Positions 28,929-36,799 are shown, counted from the first letter of the stretch. The stretch is 41,374 nt of DNA from Bacteroidales bacterium (GCA_031275285.1 JAISOY010000128.1:1-41374), one strand, 5' to 3'. Numbers and translations are program-made. Notes: generated by a model not told the origin, from the sequence alone.

Positions 28929-29852
28929 TTGTCCATACATCACAATATAGGAGATATTGATATTGAACAGTCAGTATTGACAGTTGGTAGTTTTGACGGC
29001 GTACACTGTGGTCATCGCGTATTACTTCAACGTGTCATTGATCTTGCAAAAGAGAATGGTTGCCGTTCATTGGTTGTCACTTTTTGGCCACATCCGCGGA
29101 CAGTACTGGATACAAACGGAACAACATCTCTTTTACTTAATACTCTGGATGAAAAAATAGAATTACTAACCCGGACAGGCATAGATGATGTATTGGTACT
29201 TCCTTTTGACATGCATTTAGCACAGATGTCCGCATCCGGCTTTATTGAGGAGATCATTGCCGGAAAACTCAAGGCACGGGTTCTTGTTGTCGGGGAAGAT
29301 CATCATTTTGGAAAGGGTAGGAGCGGTAATGCTTCCAGCTTATCTGCAATGAAAATGAATGATATGAAGATTGAAGTGGTAAAACTCAAAAAGCTCGATC
29401 AGAAAATCAGTTCTTCTTTTATCAGGAAATCATTGCTTTCAGGAGATCTGCCTTTGGCCAATAAAATGTTAGGCTATGATTACCGGATCTCAGGGAAAGT
29501 AATTCATGGAAATCAATTAGGACGTACCATAGGATTCCCTACAGCGAATATTGAGGTGCCCGGTTACAAGCTTCTTCCAAAAGATGGGGTCTATCGTGTT
29601 GAAGTAAGACCGGATCGATCCCGTTCATTACCATACCTTGGAATGATGTACATTGGGAAACGTCCGGTATTGAAAGAAAAAGATACGTTACGGCATATTG
29701 AAGTAAATATCTTTGATTTTAATGAACAGATTTACGGAACGGATATTGTTCTTTCATTGACTCACCGGATAAGGGACGATATAAATTTTAATAATATACA
29801 TCAGTTGGCACAACAATTGAATCAGGATAAACAAACCATTTTAAATATTTAA
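28929..29852 (+). CDS. ribF: Bifunctional riboflavin kinase / FAD synthetase
   Basis: RibF phosphorylates riboflavin to FMN and then adenylylates FMN to FAD. The N-terminal adenylyltransferase domain (about 10-165) carries the nucleotidyl-transferase motif FDGVHCGH (22-29). The C-terminal kinase domain (about 180-305) carries [11 protein letters not shown]. The length of 307 residues is normal. The start is a TTG at 28929: the next in-frame ATG lies far inside the conserved domain, and the TTG start gives the family's usual N-terminus. ahcY follows after 8 bp. MetH reactivation needs flavin-dependent electrons, a loose link to the neighbours. Confidence 0.93.
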   Translation: MSIHHNIGDIDIEQSVLTVGSFDGVHCGHRVLLQRVIDLAKENGCRSLVVTFWPHPRTVLDTNGTTSLLLNTLDEKIELLTRTGIDDVLVLPFDMHLAQMSASGFIEEIIAGKLKARVLVVGEDHHFGKGRSGNASSLSAMKMNDMKIEVVKLKKLDQKISSSFIRKSLLSGDLPLANKMLGYDYRISGKVIHGNQLGRTIGFPTANIEVPGYKLLPKDGVYRVEVRPDRSRSLPYLGMMYIGKRPVLKEKDTLRHIEVNIFDFNEQIYGTDIVLSLTHRIRDDINFNNIHQLAQQLNQDKQTILNI

Positions 29853-29860
29853 TAAAGAAA

Positions 29861-31258
29861 ATGACTCAATACAAAGTAGCAGACATCACTTTAGCCGATT
29901 TCGGGCGAAAGGAAATCGAAATTGCCGAGAAAGAAATGCCCGGACTGATGGCTATCCGGAAACAATATACATCCCAACAGCCATTGAAAGGAGCCAGAAT
30001 TACCGGTTCATTACATATGACGATACAAACTGCCGTACTCATTGAAACATTGGTGGCTTTGGGTGCCGAAGTTCGTTGGGCAAGTTGTAATATTTTCTCT
30101 ACCCAGGATCATGCAGCTGCAGCCATTGCCGCGGCAGGAATACCCGTGTTCGCATGGAAAGGAGAAACCCTGGAGGAATATTGGTGGTGTACCGAACAGG
30201 CGCTTACTTTTGACGGAGGCTTAGGTCCTAACCTGATCGTAGACGATGGTGGGGATGCAACCCTTTTGATCCATTGGGGATACAAAGCAGAAAATGATCC
30301 GAAAAGTATTGAAAGAACAGCCGGAAATAAAGAAGAAGAAGTGATTCTCAATTTGTTAAAAGAGACATTGGCAAAAGATTCCGGTAAATGGCACCGGGTA
30401 GTAAAAGATATGCGCGGCGTATCTGAAGAAACGACTACCGGAGTACATCGCTTGTATCAGATGAAAGAACGTGGAGAATTACTTTTCCCGGCCATTAACG
30501 TAAATGATTCTGTGACCAAATCAAAATTCGATAATCTGTATGGATGTCGTGAATCATTGGCTGATGGGATCAAAAGGGCTACGGACGTGATGATTGCCGG
30601 AAAAGTCGTGGTCGTATTAGGATACGGTGATGTGGGAAAAGGTTGTGCTAAATCAATGCGCGCTTACGGCGCACGTACCATAGTAACGGAAATTGATCCT
30701 ATCTGTGCGTTACAGGCGGCTATGGAGGGATTTGAAGTAACCACCATGGAAGAGGCTGTGAAAGAAGGTAATATCTTTGTCACTACTACCGGAAACAAGG
30801 ATGTGATCACTATTGAGCATATCGCAGCCATGAAAGACCAGGCTATTGTATGTAATATCGGGCATTTTGACAATGAAATACAGGTAGATAAACTGGAAAA
30901 CTATCCTGGAATAAAGAAAATCAATATCAAGCCCCAGGTGGATAAATATATTTTTCCCGATGAACATGCTATCTTCCTGCTTGCTGAAGGACGACTTGTT
31001 AATCTGGGTTGTGCCACAGGTCATCCATCTTTTGTGATGAGTAATTCGTTTAGCAACCAAACACTTGCGCAGCTTGATTTATGGAAAAACCAATATGAAG
31101 TTGATGTATACCGGTTATCGAAAAAATTGGATGAAGAAGTAGCCCGGCTCCATCTGGATCAGTTGGGGGTTAAATTAACCAAACTATCCAAAGAACAAGC
31201 CGATTATATTGGCGTTTCGACTGAAGGACCCTATAAACCGGAACATTACAGGTATTAA
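29861..31258 (+). CDS. ahcY: S-adenosylhomocysteine hydrolase
   Basis: This enzyme splits S-adenosylhomocysteine into adenosine and homocysteine, using bound NAD+. The NAD-binding loop GYGDVGKG lies at 254-261. The substrate-site sequences [13 protein letters not shown] (52-64) and [11 protein letters not shown] (218-228) are intact, and the C-terminus PYKPEHYRY is the family's. The length of 465 residues includes the bacterial insert at about 145-185. Homocysteine made here is the substrate of metH, encoded 5 kb away on the other strand. It shares an operon with ribF. Confidence 0.97.
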   Translation: MTQYKVADITLADFGRKEIEIAEKEMPGLMAIRKQYTSQQPLKGARITGSLHMTIQTAVLIETLVALGAEVRWASCNIFSTQDHAAAAIAAAGIPVFAWKGETLEEYWWCTEQALTFDGGLGPNLIVDDGGDATLLIHWGYKAENDPKSIERTAGNKEEEVILNLLKETLAKDSGKWHRVVKDMRGVSEETTTGVHRLYQMKERGELLFPAINVNDSVTKSKFDNLYGCRESLADGIKRATDVMIAGKVVVVLGYGDVGKGCAKSMRAYGARTIVTEIDPICALQAAMEGFEVTTMEEAVKEGNIFVTTTGNKDVITIEHIAAMKDQAIVCNIGHFDNEIQVDKLENYPGIKKINIKPQVDKYIFPDEHAIFLLAEGRLVNLGCATGHPSFVMSNSFSNQTLAQLDLWKNQYEVDVYRLSKKLDEEVARLHLDQLGVKLTKLSKEQADYIGVSTEGPYKPEHYRY

Positions 31259-31279
31259 ATCTTAAATCCGGAAAAATAG

Positions 31280-31322
31280 CCTCACTTATGTCATTTGTAA
31301 TATTTTGATATCCTAAGTGAGG
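31280..31322. other. Inverted repeat in the ahcY 3' region
   Basis: Perfect 9-bp arms CCTCACTTA (31280-31288) and TAAGTGAGG (31314-31322) enclose 25 bases. It lies 21 bases after the ahcY stop and 20 bases before the strong terminator stem, so the ahcY transcript would end in two stacked hairpins. This could stabilise the 3' end or be a small RNA. Confidence 0.45.
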
Positions 31323-31341
31323 ATTAATAGTTGTTACAATT

Positions 31342-31387
31342 AAAACCTGATAAGAATTCTTAAAAAACGAATTCTTATCAGGTTTTT
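31342..31387. terminator. Strong, probably bidirectional terminator between ahcY and sdaA
   Basis: An 18-bp perfect stem (31342-31359 with 31369-31386) has a 9-base loop. The arms start AAAACCTGATAAG and end CTTATCAGGTTTT, so a T-run follows the stem on the plus strand, and the leading A-run gives a T-run on the minus strand. It lies between the convergent genes ahcY and sdaA and can serve both. Confidence 0.9.
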
Positions 31388-31409
31388 CATAATTAACAGT
31401 TTATTGTAG

Positions 31410-31465
31410 CACGTGTTACAAGTACGCGATCTTTGGTTGCAAACTATGCTGAACGTGAAATGGTT
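31410..31465 (+). repeat. Degenerate repeat copy A
   Basis: Starts with CACGTGTTACAA (31410-31421), a 12-mer found again at 35540. The frame then reads VANYAERE at 31436-31459, against VANYAEQE in the second copy. The two blocks are 26 bp apart here and 68 bp apart in copy B, a difference of 14 codons. A second, reversed TTGTAACAC (31477-31485) pairs with GTGTTACAA (31413-31421). The origin is unknown. It lies just downstream of sdaA. Confidence 0.4.
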
Positions 31466-31493
31466 ATATTATTTAATTGTAACACGATCCTTG

Positions 31494-32690
31494 TTATATT
31501 TTGGCAAGGCCGCCTTCTGCCGTCTCCTTATAGAGGCTTGGAAGGTCGTGACCCGTCTGTTTCATTACAGCTACAACACGATCGAAGCTCACGCGATGGA
31601 TACCATCGGAGAAGGTAGCGTAGATATTTGCATCCAGGGCCCGCGCTGCGGCATATGCGTTGCGTTCGATGCATGGTATCTGGACAAGGCCGCAAACAGG
31701 GTCGCAGGTGAGCCCTAAATGATGTTCAAGTCCCATTTCAGCTGCATATTCGATCTGGGCGGGTGTGCCTCCGAAAAGCTGGCATGCTGCCGCTGCAGCC
31801 ATGGCACATGCTACGCCGACCTCGCCCTGGCAGCCGACTTCGGCGCCTGAGATCGAAGCATTCGTTTTTACGATATTGCCGAAAAGCCCTGCCGTGGCCA
31901 ATGCACGTAGTATCCTGATGTCGCTGAAATCACGGCTTTTTTTGAGATGGTAAAGTACCGCAGGAATTACTCCTGAAGATCCGCATGTGGGTGCGGTAAC
32001 GATGATGCCTCCTGCCGCGTTTTCTTCCGAGGTGGCAAGTGCATAGGAATAAACCAGTCCCCTATTGCGCATGGAGTCTGTATAGCCTTTGGCCTTAACA
32101 TGGTAAGTGGCGGCTTTACGCTTTACGCCAAGGCCTCCGGGAAGTACTCCCTCCTCCTCCAACCCCCGTTCTATCGCTGATTTCATTGCATCCCATACTT
32201 CAGAAAGGTAATCCCGGATATCACTGCCTTCATATTTTTCCACATATTCCCAGTAATTGATCCCTTCTTCTTCGCAAAAATTCAGGATCTCGGCTATCGT
32301 GCTCAATGGATAAATATCTTCTGCAGTTTCGGTTTTTGTCTTTTCTCCTTCCGACAATTTTCCTCCTCCTACACTGTAAACAGTCCATTCGTCAGTGAGC
32401 TTGCCCTCGGCGTCGAAAGCCTTGAAGAGCATTCCATTGGGGTGGAAAGGAAGCCTGATACCCGGTTCCCAGACTATTTCCGTGTTAGCCGCCGGGGAAA
32501 GCACGTCCAGTATCGCTTTATCAGTAAGGTGCCCACGGCCTGTGGCCGCCAGCGAACCATAGAGGGTGACCTGAAATTGTGCTGCACCGCAGTTTTTCTC
32601 CAGAAAGATCTCCGAAGCTTTTTTTGGCCCCATCGTATGACTGCTGGACGGGCCATTCCCTATTTTGAATATTTGCTTTATGGATTCCAT
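31494..32690 (-). CDS. sdaA: L-serine dehydratase, single-chain iron-sulfur type
   Basis: The enzyme deaminates L-serine to pyruvate and ammonia with a [4Fe-4S] cluster. The N-terminal beta-type domain starts with GPSSSHTMGPKKA, and the C-terminal alpha-type domain has the cluster cysteines in APTCGSSG and in CDPVCGLVQIPC. At 398 residues it is a fused alpha-beta form. I chose ATG 32690; a TTG two codons upstream has less support, because a small upstream ORF ends there (TGATCATG). The leader region contains two promoter-like boxes and a hairpin. Serine breakdown and glycine/serine one-carbon flow relate loosely to the metH/ahcY neighbours. Confidence 0.94.
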   Translation of the reverse strand: MESIKQIFKIGNGPSSSHTMGPKKASEIFLEKNCGAAQFQVTLYGSLAATGRGHLTDKAILDVLSPAANTEIVWEPGIRLPFHPNGMLFKAFDAEGKLTDEWTVYSVGGGKLSEGEKTKTETAEDIYPLSTIAEILNFCEEEGINYWEYVEKYEGSDIRDYLSEVWDAMKSAIERGLEEEGVLPGGLGVKRKAATYHVKAKGYTDSMRNRGLVYSYALATSEENAAGGIIVTAPTCGSSGVIPAVLYHLKKSRDFSDIRILRALATAGLFGNIVKTNASISGAEVGCQGEVGVACAMAAAAACQLFGGTPAQIEYAAEMGLEHHLGLTCDPVCGLVQIPCIERNAYAAARALDANIYATFSDGIHRVSFDRVVAVMKQTGHDLPSLYKETAEGGLAKI

Positions 32691-32692
32691 GA

Positions 32693-32803
32693 TCAATATT
32701 TTGACTTTTTGTTATCTCTTTCCTCCGGATGCCGGAATACAAATATAGTGAAAGGTGAGAGCAATTGTAGAAAGCTTGCTTTCGAAAGATTGCCGAGCCG
32801 CAT
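32693..32803 (-). CDS. Possible 36-residue leader peptide of sdaA
   Basis: An ATG-started frame of 36 codons begins MRLGNLSKASFL, has a hydrophobic middle (LLSPFTIFVF) and ends with a basic tail (DNKKSKY). Its TGA lies two bases before the sdaA ATG, an arrangement suited to translational coupling. A TATATTTG box lies 11 bases above its ATG, so a transcript from there would start almost at this codon. A hairpin lies within the frame. Expression is not proven; the DNA could equally be a regulatory leader without translation. Confidence 0.4.
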   Translation of the reverse strand: MRLGNLSKASFLQLLSPFTIFVFRHPEERDNKKSKY

Positions 32804-32828
32804 CCTATATTCTACAAATATAGTGAAA
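32738..32828 (-). promoter_or_regulatory. Twin promoter-like repeats and hairpin upstream of sdaA
   Basis: On the minus strand the 16-mer TTTCACTATATTTGTA occurs twice, at 32828-32813 and 32753-32738, exactly 75 bp apart. Each copy contains TATATTTG, a match to the Bacteroidetes -7 box TAnnTTTG. Between them is a structured block: GAAAGC-TT-GCTTTC (32770-32783) inside GCAAT/ATTGC (32761-32765, 32789-32793). The distal copy would drive a transcript with the leader peptide, and the proximal one a transcript without it but with a GGAGG about 30 bases before sdaA. Confidence 0.5.
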
Positions 32829-32933
32829 TGGCATTACTCATAATTGAAGAAAATGATTTAAAGCAGCTGGTATCCACCCGGTCCAGACCATTTGACACGC
32901 ATGCTGTATGATTATTTGCACCGATTTTATGAA

Positions 32934-33542
32934 TTAACAATTCAATAACGCCGATAATTGTTTTTGCACATTTGCAGCGTTATCAAAAAGTATGGTTTCA
33001 AATCCCAGGTCTTCAGCAGCGTTTATGTTACCAGGGTTGTCATCAATAAAGACAGATTCTCCGGCATTTAGCATATAGCGGTTAAGCAATACTTCATATA
33101 TCCGTTTGTCCGGTTTGATTAGCTTTTCTTCTCCGGAAACGACAATCCCGTCAAACAATTTGAAAAAATCATACTTCTGGTAGGCTATAGTTATCGTTTC
33201 TGTCGACCAGTTTGTCAACCCAAAAACACGATATCCCTGATTTTTTACGTTGCGAAGTATCTCTACGCTTTCAGGTATTTCAGATTTTAGCATATCTTCC
33301 CATCTATCCATAAACATTTGGATCGCTTCATGATATTCCGAATGCTGAGATTGCAACAGGCGGATGCCTTCGGCAAAGGAGCGTCCCCTGTCCTGTTCCG
33401 CATTCCATTCTTCGGTGTAGACATTCGTAAGGAAATATTCCATTTCTTTTTCGTCCTCAAAGAAAGTACGATATAAATATCTCGGGTTCCAATCCAATAA
33501 TACTCCACCAAAATCAAACACTATATTTTTTATCTTTTTCAT
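32934..33542 (-). CDS. HAD-superfamily hydrolase (YihX-like)
   Basis: A 202-residue HAD subfamily IA protein with a cap of helices after motif I. Motif I is VFDFGGVLLDW with nucleophile D10 and Gly at the +2 place, as in the sugar-phosphate phosphatase YihX (DLGN). Motif II is T110-N111 (GLTNWS), motif III K143 (LIKPDKRIY) and motif IV D167-D168 (FIDDNPGN). It probably removes phosphate from a small metabolite, but the substrate cannot be told. It starts 3 bases after the VOC gene stop, so they form one operon. Confidence 0.88.
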   Translation of the reverse strand: MKKIKNIVFDFGGVLLDWNPRYLYRTFFEDEKEMEYFLTNVYTEEWNAEQDRGRSFAEGIRLLQSQHSEYHEAIQMFMDRWEDMLKSEIPESVEILRNVKNQGYRVFGLTNWSTETITIAYQKYDFFKLFDGIVVSGEEKLIKPDKRIYEVLLNRYMLNAGESVFIDDNPGNINAAEDLGFETILFDNAANVQKQLSALLNC

Positions 33543-33545
33543 TGT

Positions 33546-33932
33546 CTACTCTGTTATTTCTACATAATTTCCTTCCGGATCCAAAACAGCACTTTCGTAA
33601 TATCCATCTCCTGTTGTTCTTGGTTCACTCGCTATAGTATATCCATCTTTGCGTAATCTTTCCGTAAGAATGTCTACAATTTCTTTCCCGCCTACTGAAA
33701 TTGCGAAATGTGCTAATCCTTTCAGATTTCCCCGACTAACCGGATTTGCTATATCTGGAATATGCATCAATTCGATACGGGTTTTATCTTCTCCAAAAGA
33801 CAGGAAATAAGATGCAAAATTCCTTTTAGGGTTTACATACTTATCGTTACATCCAATACTAAAATATTTAAGATAGAATTGGCGCATAACTTCAATATCG
33901 TCCACCCAGATTGCTAAATGTTCGATTTTCAT
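33546..33932 (-). CDS. VOC-family (glyoxalase I-like) protein
   Basis: A 128-residue vicinal oxygen chelate protein with two beta-alpha-beta-beta-beta halves. Metal-ligand candidates sit at all four classic places: H5 (EHLAIWV), E54 (RIELMH), H75 (LAHFAISVG) and E125 (NYVEI). That pattern fits glyoxalase I or a close lyase, though small VOC proteins include resistance proteins and isomerases. It is the first gene of a VOC-HAD pair. A weak promoter-like TTTTG with an AAATTTT downstream lies in the 98-bp upstream gap, next to an 18-bp palindrome. Confidence 0.85.
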   Translation of the reverse strand: MKIEHLAIWVDDIEVMRQFYLKYFSIGCNDKYVNPKRNFASYFLSFGEDKTRIELMHIPDIANPVSRGNLKGLAHFAISVGGKEIVDILTERLRKDGYTIASEPRTTGDGYYESAVLDPEGNYVEITE

Positions 33933-33998
33933 TTTTTTACTACTTTAAAATTTATATTCTTAACTTTATACAAAAGCAGGTATTAGGAGTGAGGCATG

Positions 33999-34016
33999 AA
34001 ATGACGCGCGTCATTT
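33999..34016. promoter_or_regulatory. Perfect 18-bp palindrome AAATGACGC-GCGTCATTT
   Basis: The bases at 33999-34016 are their own reverse complement with no spacer. The site is 15 bp after the GNAT stop and 67 bp before the VOC start. As RNA it would give a 7-bp stem with a GCGC loop and no real U-run, so it is a poor terminator and a good candidate for a dimeric repressor site controlling VOC-HAD. Confidence 0.45.
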
Positions 34017-34030
34017 TCGATCAATCCAAA

Positions 34031-34459
34031 TTAACGGATCATTAGCCGATACACATTGGTTTCCCTTTTCTCAAAGCCTACTTTGTGATAAAGTTTATTA
34101 GCGGCCACCCGCTCGGGCATCGATGTCAGGTTGATACTCGAAATATCTAATGTTTTAGCAAAATCAATAGCATGGATGAGTAGCTTTTCGCCGACCTGTT
34201 GTCCGCGAGCTTCCTTATCTACTATTACATCCTCTATCCATGCCTTCGCCCCTAAGGGCGATTCTGCAACCAGAAGAGTCAATGTGGCAATGATATCAGG
34301 ATTACGTGCGATAAACAGGTAACTCCCTTTTCTACTTACTATCCTCTCCAGGTTTACGCGACCGGGAATCTTACCATCCGGAGAAAGTTGAAGCATAAGC
34401 CGTGATAACGCATCGACTATCTCCGCATTTATTTCTTTTACCTGTTCGATCACCAGCAT
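34031..34459 (-). CDS. GNAT-family N-acetyltransferase
   Basis: A 142-residue acetyl-CoA-dependent acetyltransferase of the GNAT fold. The acetyl-CoA loop is seen as DKEARGQQVGEKLL (about 101-114), preceded by the WIEDVIV strand. A NKLYHKVGFEKRE segment of the usual C-terminal type follows. The substrate is unknown. It stands alone on its strand, with gaps of 68 bp to the CatA-like gene and 98 bp to the VOC gene, in a block with two other acyltransferase-type genes. Confidence 0.85.
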   Translation of the reverse strand: MLVIEQVKEINAEIVDALSRLMLQLSPDGKIPGRVNLERIVSRKGSYLFIARNPDIIATLTLLVAESPLGAKAWIEDVIVDKEARGQQVGEKLLIHAIDFAKTLDISSINLTSMPERVAANKLYHKVGFEKRETNVYRLMIR

Positions 34460-34527
34460 TATCGGTTAATATTTAATGAAATGTAAGCTATATTATTGAT
34501 GCAGACGATTTTCAACTTATTATCAGA

Positions 34528-35151
34528 TTACAACTCCAATAATTCCAGAAAACGTCCTATGTGATACCCGTCCATCAAACCATGATGACAGGTGATTGAA
34601 ACAGGCATCATCAGCCTGTCTTTTTCGCTAAAGAATTTTCCTGTCGAAATTTTAGGAACACTATCGCCTGATCGCATGTTGGAAGGATGCTTCATATCTG
34701 TGAAAGAAAACCATGGCACGGCAGAGTAATGTATGGCGTTGGGATGATATACATCGCTTTTGTTCAGCCCTTTGGTCTGTTGCAGACGTTTTATCTCGGC
34801 TTTTGCCTTTTGTACGAAAATATATTCATCGGCATCATACCCAAAGGAAGCAAAAGAAAATGTGTGGTCTGCTCTTCCAACAGTACCTTCGGGTATGAGA
34901 CTATCATAACAAACTACATCATCGCCTTCTATGCGGTAACGGAATTCTTCTACTTTGCTGGCTGCGGTGGTTATGCGATGTACTACGAGTAAAGAAAACG
35001 GTAATCCTCTCTTTTTTGCATGTTGATATGTATTGGTACAATCCACATTGACGGTAACACCGAAGAACGGGTCGTCAAAAGCGCTGAAATGTTCAAAGTG
35101 CTCTTTACGATTCCATGTGGCTTTATCTATTATTTTTTCAATCTGATTCAT
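34528..35151 (-). CDS. CatA-like chloramphenicol acetyltransferase family protein
   Basis: A 207-residue member of the classic CAT family, which acetylates chloramphenicol with acetyl-CoA as a trimer. The catalytic motif is HHGLMDG, with H190 as base and D194 as its support. The YSAVPWFSFT strand (142-151) and the R15 region (ATWNRKEHFEHF) also fit. It is a few residues shorter than typed CatA enzymes (about 213-219). Many anaerobes carry such relatives of unproven substrate, so resistance cannot be assumed. A TAACTTTG box lies upstream at 35177-35184. Confidence 0.85.
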   Translation of the reverse strand: MNQIEKIIDKATWNRKEHFEHFSAFDDPFFGVTVNVDCTNTYQHAKKRGLPFSLLVVHRITTAASKVEEFRYRIEGDDVVCYDSLIPEGTVGRADHTFSFASFGYDADEYIFVQKAKAEIKRLQQTKGLNKSDVYHPNAIHYSAVPWFSFTDMKHPSNMRSGDSVPKISTGKFFSEKDRLMMPVSITCHHGLMDGYHIGRFLELLEL

Positions 35152-35176
35152 TGGGTGTCATTAATTCATAACCCTG

Positions 35177-35184
35177 CAAAGTTA
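35177..35184 (-). promoter_or_regulatory. Candidate -7 box for the CatA-like gene
   Basis: The minus strand reads TAACTTTG, a match to TAnnTTTG, 25 bases before the ATG at 35151. No good TTTG -33 element is seen. Confidence 0.35.
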
Positions 35185-35240
35185 ATATCTAAAAAAGTGA
35201 TTTGTTTGGTGCACCTTCTTTTTTGTACCCAAAAATCTTT

Positions 35241-35519
35241 TTAGAGCATTTGATTAGCCAATACAAGCCCGATTACTTCTTTTCTTCCGGCCAGATGTCT
35301 GCCAATACGATCATAAGCACTTGCATTTCTTACCCGATCTGTTGAATTATTGTTTATAGGAATATTTGTACCATGTGCTACTATTTCAGGATCAGCTCCA
35401 AATGCATTTCATACTTGTGAAAGAAAATGAGATGCATTTCTATTTCCATGTCCGGCATCTGCATAATCTAATCAATACCCATAATAGTCTCTTTCCTGAT
35501 TGGGTTGCAGTGAAATGTT
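35241..35519 (-). pseudogene. Decayed coding remnant with two in-frame TGA codons
   Basis: On the minus strand one frame runs from just after a TAA at 35519-35517 to a TAA at 35243-35241. It gives a protein-like sequence interrupted by TGA twice: after DYYGY and after HFLSQV. The last uninterrupted stretch (NAFGADPEIVAHGTNIP ... LANQML) is 55 residues. There is no start codon before the first TGA that makes a gene. The family is not recognised. Reading both TGA as Trp would give about 91 residues, and no TGG occurs in the frame. It fills most of the 516-bp stretch (35152-35667) that has no intact gene. Confidence 0.5.
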
Positions 35520-35539
35520 TTAAAATTGAAATATTATGT

Positions 35540-35654
35540 CACGTGTTACAACTTAGCAAAGCAGTTTCACCAAAGGTAAACGCGCGCAATCCTGATATTT
35601 CGACGTCGTTGCGAATTACGCAGAACAGGAAGTCTCAGGATTTTTTTAACGAAA
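35540..35654 (+). repeat. Degenerate repeat copy B
   Basis: Begins CACGTGTTACAA (35540-35551), the 12-mer shared with copy A at 31410. Further on, the frame reads VANYAEQE at 35608-35631, the counterpart of VANYAERE in copy A. Stop codons interrupt the frame, so no product is expected. Copies A and B are in the same orientation and flank sdaA, the VOC-HAD pair, the GNAT gene and the CatA-like gene. Confidence 0.4.
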
Positions 35655-35667
35655 AATAAGGCCGTTT

Positions 35668-35952
35668 TTATTTCATCAGCCGCTTCCATTCCGGGTGTTT
35701 CCGGATGTAATCAACTACAAACGGACATAAGGGGATCAACCGAAACCCCTGTTGTTCAATATCACAAAGCGTTTTTTCCGTCAGTAGAGAAGCGATTCCT
35801 TTTCCCTCAATCGCAGGGGGTACTTCTGTATGTGTCAGGTATACCTCTCCATTGGTTGACCTCATATATTCTATTCTGGGAACATAATCATCAATATGAA
35901 ATTCATACTGGCGTTCTTCTGTGTTGTTGATTAATTCATAATCCTTTTTCAT
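35668..35952 (-). CDS. Small GNAT-like acetyltransferase (YjdJ-type)
   Basis: A 94-residue protein of the short GCN5-related group. It shows the YLTHTEVPPAIEGKGIASLL segment, in which EGKGIAS corresponds to the acetyl-CoA loop, and the closing LIPLCPFVVDYIRKHPEW, a hallmark of this short family with a conserved Cys. Members lack the usual first strands of full GNAT enzymes, and their substrates are unknown. It is a single-gene unit between repeat copy B and the structured gap before the next gene. Confidence 0.85.
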   Translation of the reverse strand: MKKDYELINNTEERQYEFHIDDYVPRIEYMRSTNGEVYLTHTEVPPAIEGKGIASLLTEKTLCDIEQQGFRLIPLCPFVVDYIRKHPEWKRLMK

Positions 35953-36047
35953 ATGCCTTAAATAATTTCTATGTATGTAAAATTACATAATGTTACACTT
36001 GATTATACGGATATATTCGATGTATGTTATATTTTTATGCTTTCATT

Positions 36048-36124
36048 TTTTATATTCAAAATATAAAACGATCTTTATATCGATAAAACGAACGCTTTTA
36101 TGAAAAAATGTTTTCATAAAAGCG
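36048..36124 (+). promoter_or_regulatory. Tandem inverted repeats upstream of the unknown gene
   Basis: The first repeat is TTTTATATT-CAA-AATATAAAA (36048-36068), 9-bp arms. The second is a perfect 14-bp stem starting CGCTTTTATG (36093-36106) and closing at 36111-36124, with loop AATG. The second stem ends 18 bases before the ATG at 36143 and just before a GGAG. No gene upstream on the plus strand needs a terminator here, so a leader structure or operator is more likely. Confidence 0.45.
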
Positions 36125-36142
36125 CCGCTTTTGGAGATTACC

Positions 36143-36748
36143 ATGAACAACGAAATTGAACATATAAGGACTGAAGTAAGGAAATTCTTTAACCAGGATA
36201 ATAAACTAAATGTAACTCATCTGGACTATTCCGAAAACGGATTGTATTATTACACGAAAGAACTATATAAACAGGACGCTCCGGATAAAAACTGGATTGT
36301 TTGTAAAGTGATTATCCGGGATAGGAAAACGGATGAGAAAATCATGGAATATATCACCAATTTTGAAGATAAATACATTTGCGCCTGCTGGATCTCAAAG
36401 AACGGGAATGATTATTTGTTTCTTCCTGAAGCTTTAGAAGGGCAATCTGTGGTTGACATTTCCCAAAGGCAACTATATAGCTTCTATTCGCAGGAGGATA
36501 CTTTCACCTGGAAAAGTATTTACCCGTCTATGGACAGGAATAAAATTGCAGTTGATGGGTTTTTGAACGATGGTACCAATGAACTCCGTGTATATGATAT
36601 AGCCGATGTGACTCAACTCCCTTACCGCCTTCTATACAAGGAGACCAATTTCATTCATGAGGCTGGCTGCAGTTTTGAACTTTGGGAGAATAACAATACC
36701 ATTGTTTTTTGTCAAAAAGGGAGAAATCTGACCAGGGTAAAAGTATGA
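36143..36748 (+). CDS. Protein of unknown function
   Basis: A 201-residue protein that I do not recognise. It has no signal peptide or membrane helix, so it is probably cytoplasmic. It is rich in aromatic residues (YYYTKELYKQ, QLYSFYSQ, FTWKSIYPSMD) and in short strand-like stretches, suggesting a beta-rich fold. Repeated blocks of the kind YxxDIADVTQLPY could be blades of a small propeller, but this is only an impression. I chose ATG 36143 because GGAG lies 7 bases before it; an in-frame TTG at 36131 would add four residues. It is flanked by accessory genes on the other strand. Confidence 0.7.
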   Translation: MNNEIEHIRTEVRKFFNQDNKLNVTHLDYSENGLYYYTKELYKQDAPDKNWIVCKVIIRDRKTDEKIMEYITNFEDKYICACWISKNGNDYLFLPEALEGQSVVDISQRQLYSFYSQEDTFTWKSIYPSMDRNKIAVDGFLNDGTNELRVYDIADVTQLPYRLLYKETNFIHEAGCSFELWENNNTIVFCQKGRNLTRVKV

Positions 36749-36799
36749 ACTTTACAGAAATAAATTACTGATTCTGAAAATATATCTTTTGATTAGCGG

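Noticed and set aside
35366..35659. A 97-codon plus-strand frame across the gene-poor stretch
   Set aside because: It runs over the decayed minus-strand remnant and repeat copy B, lacks a ribosome site and has no protein-like pattern of its own.
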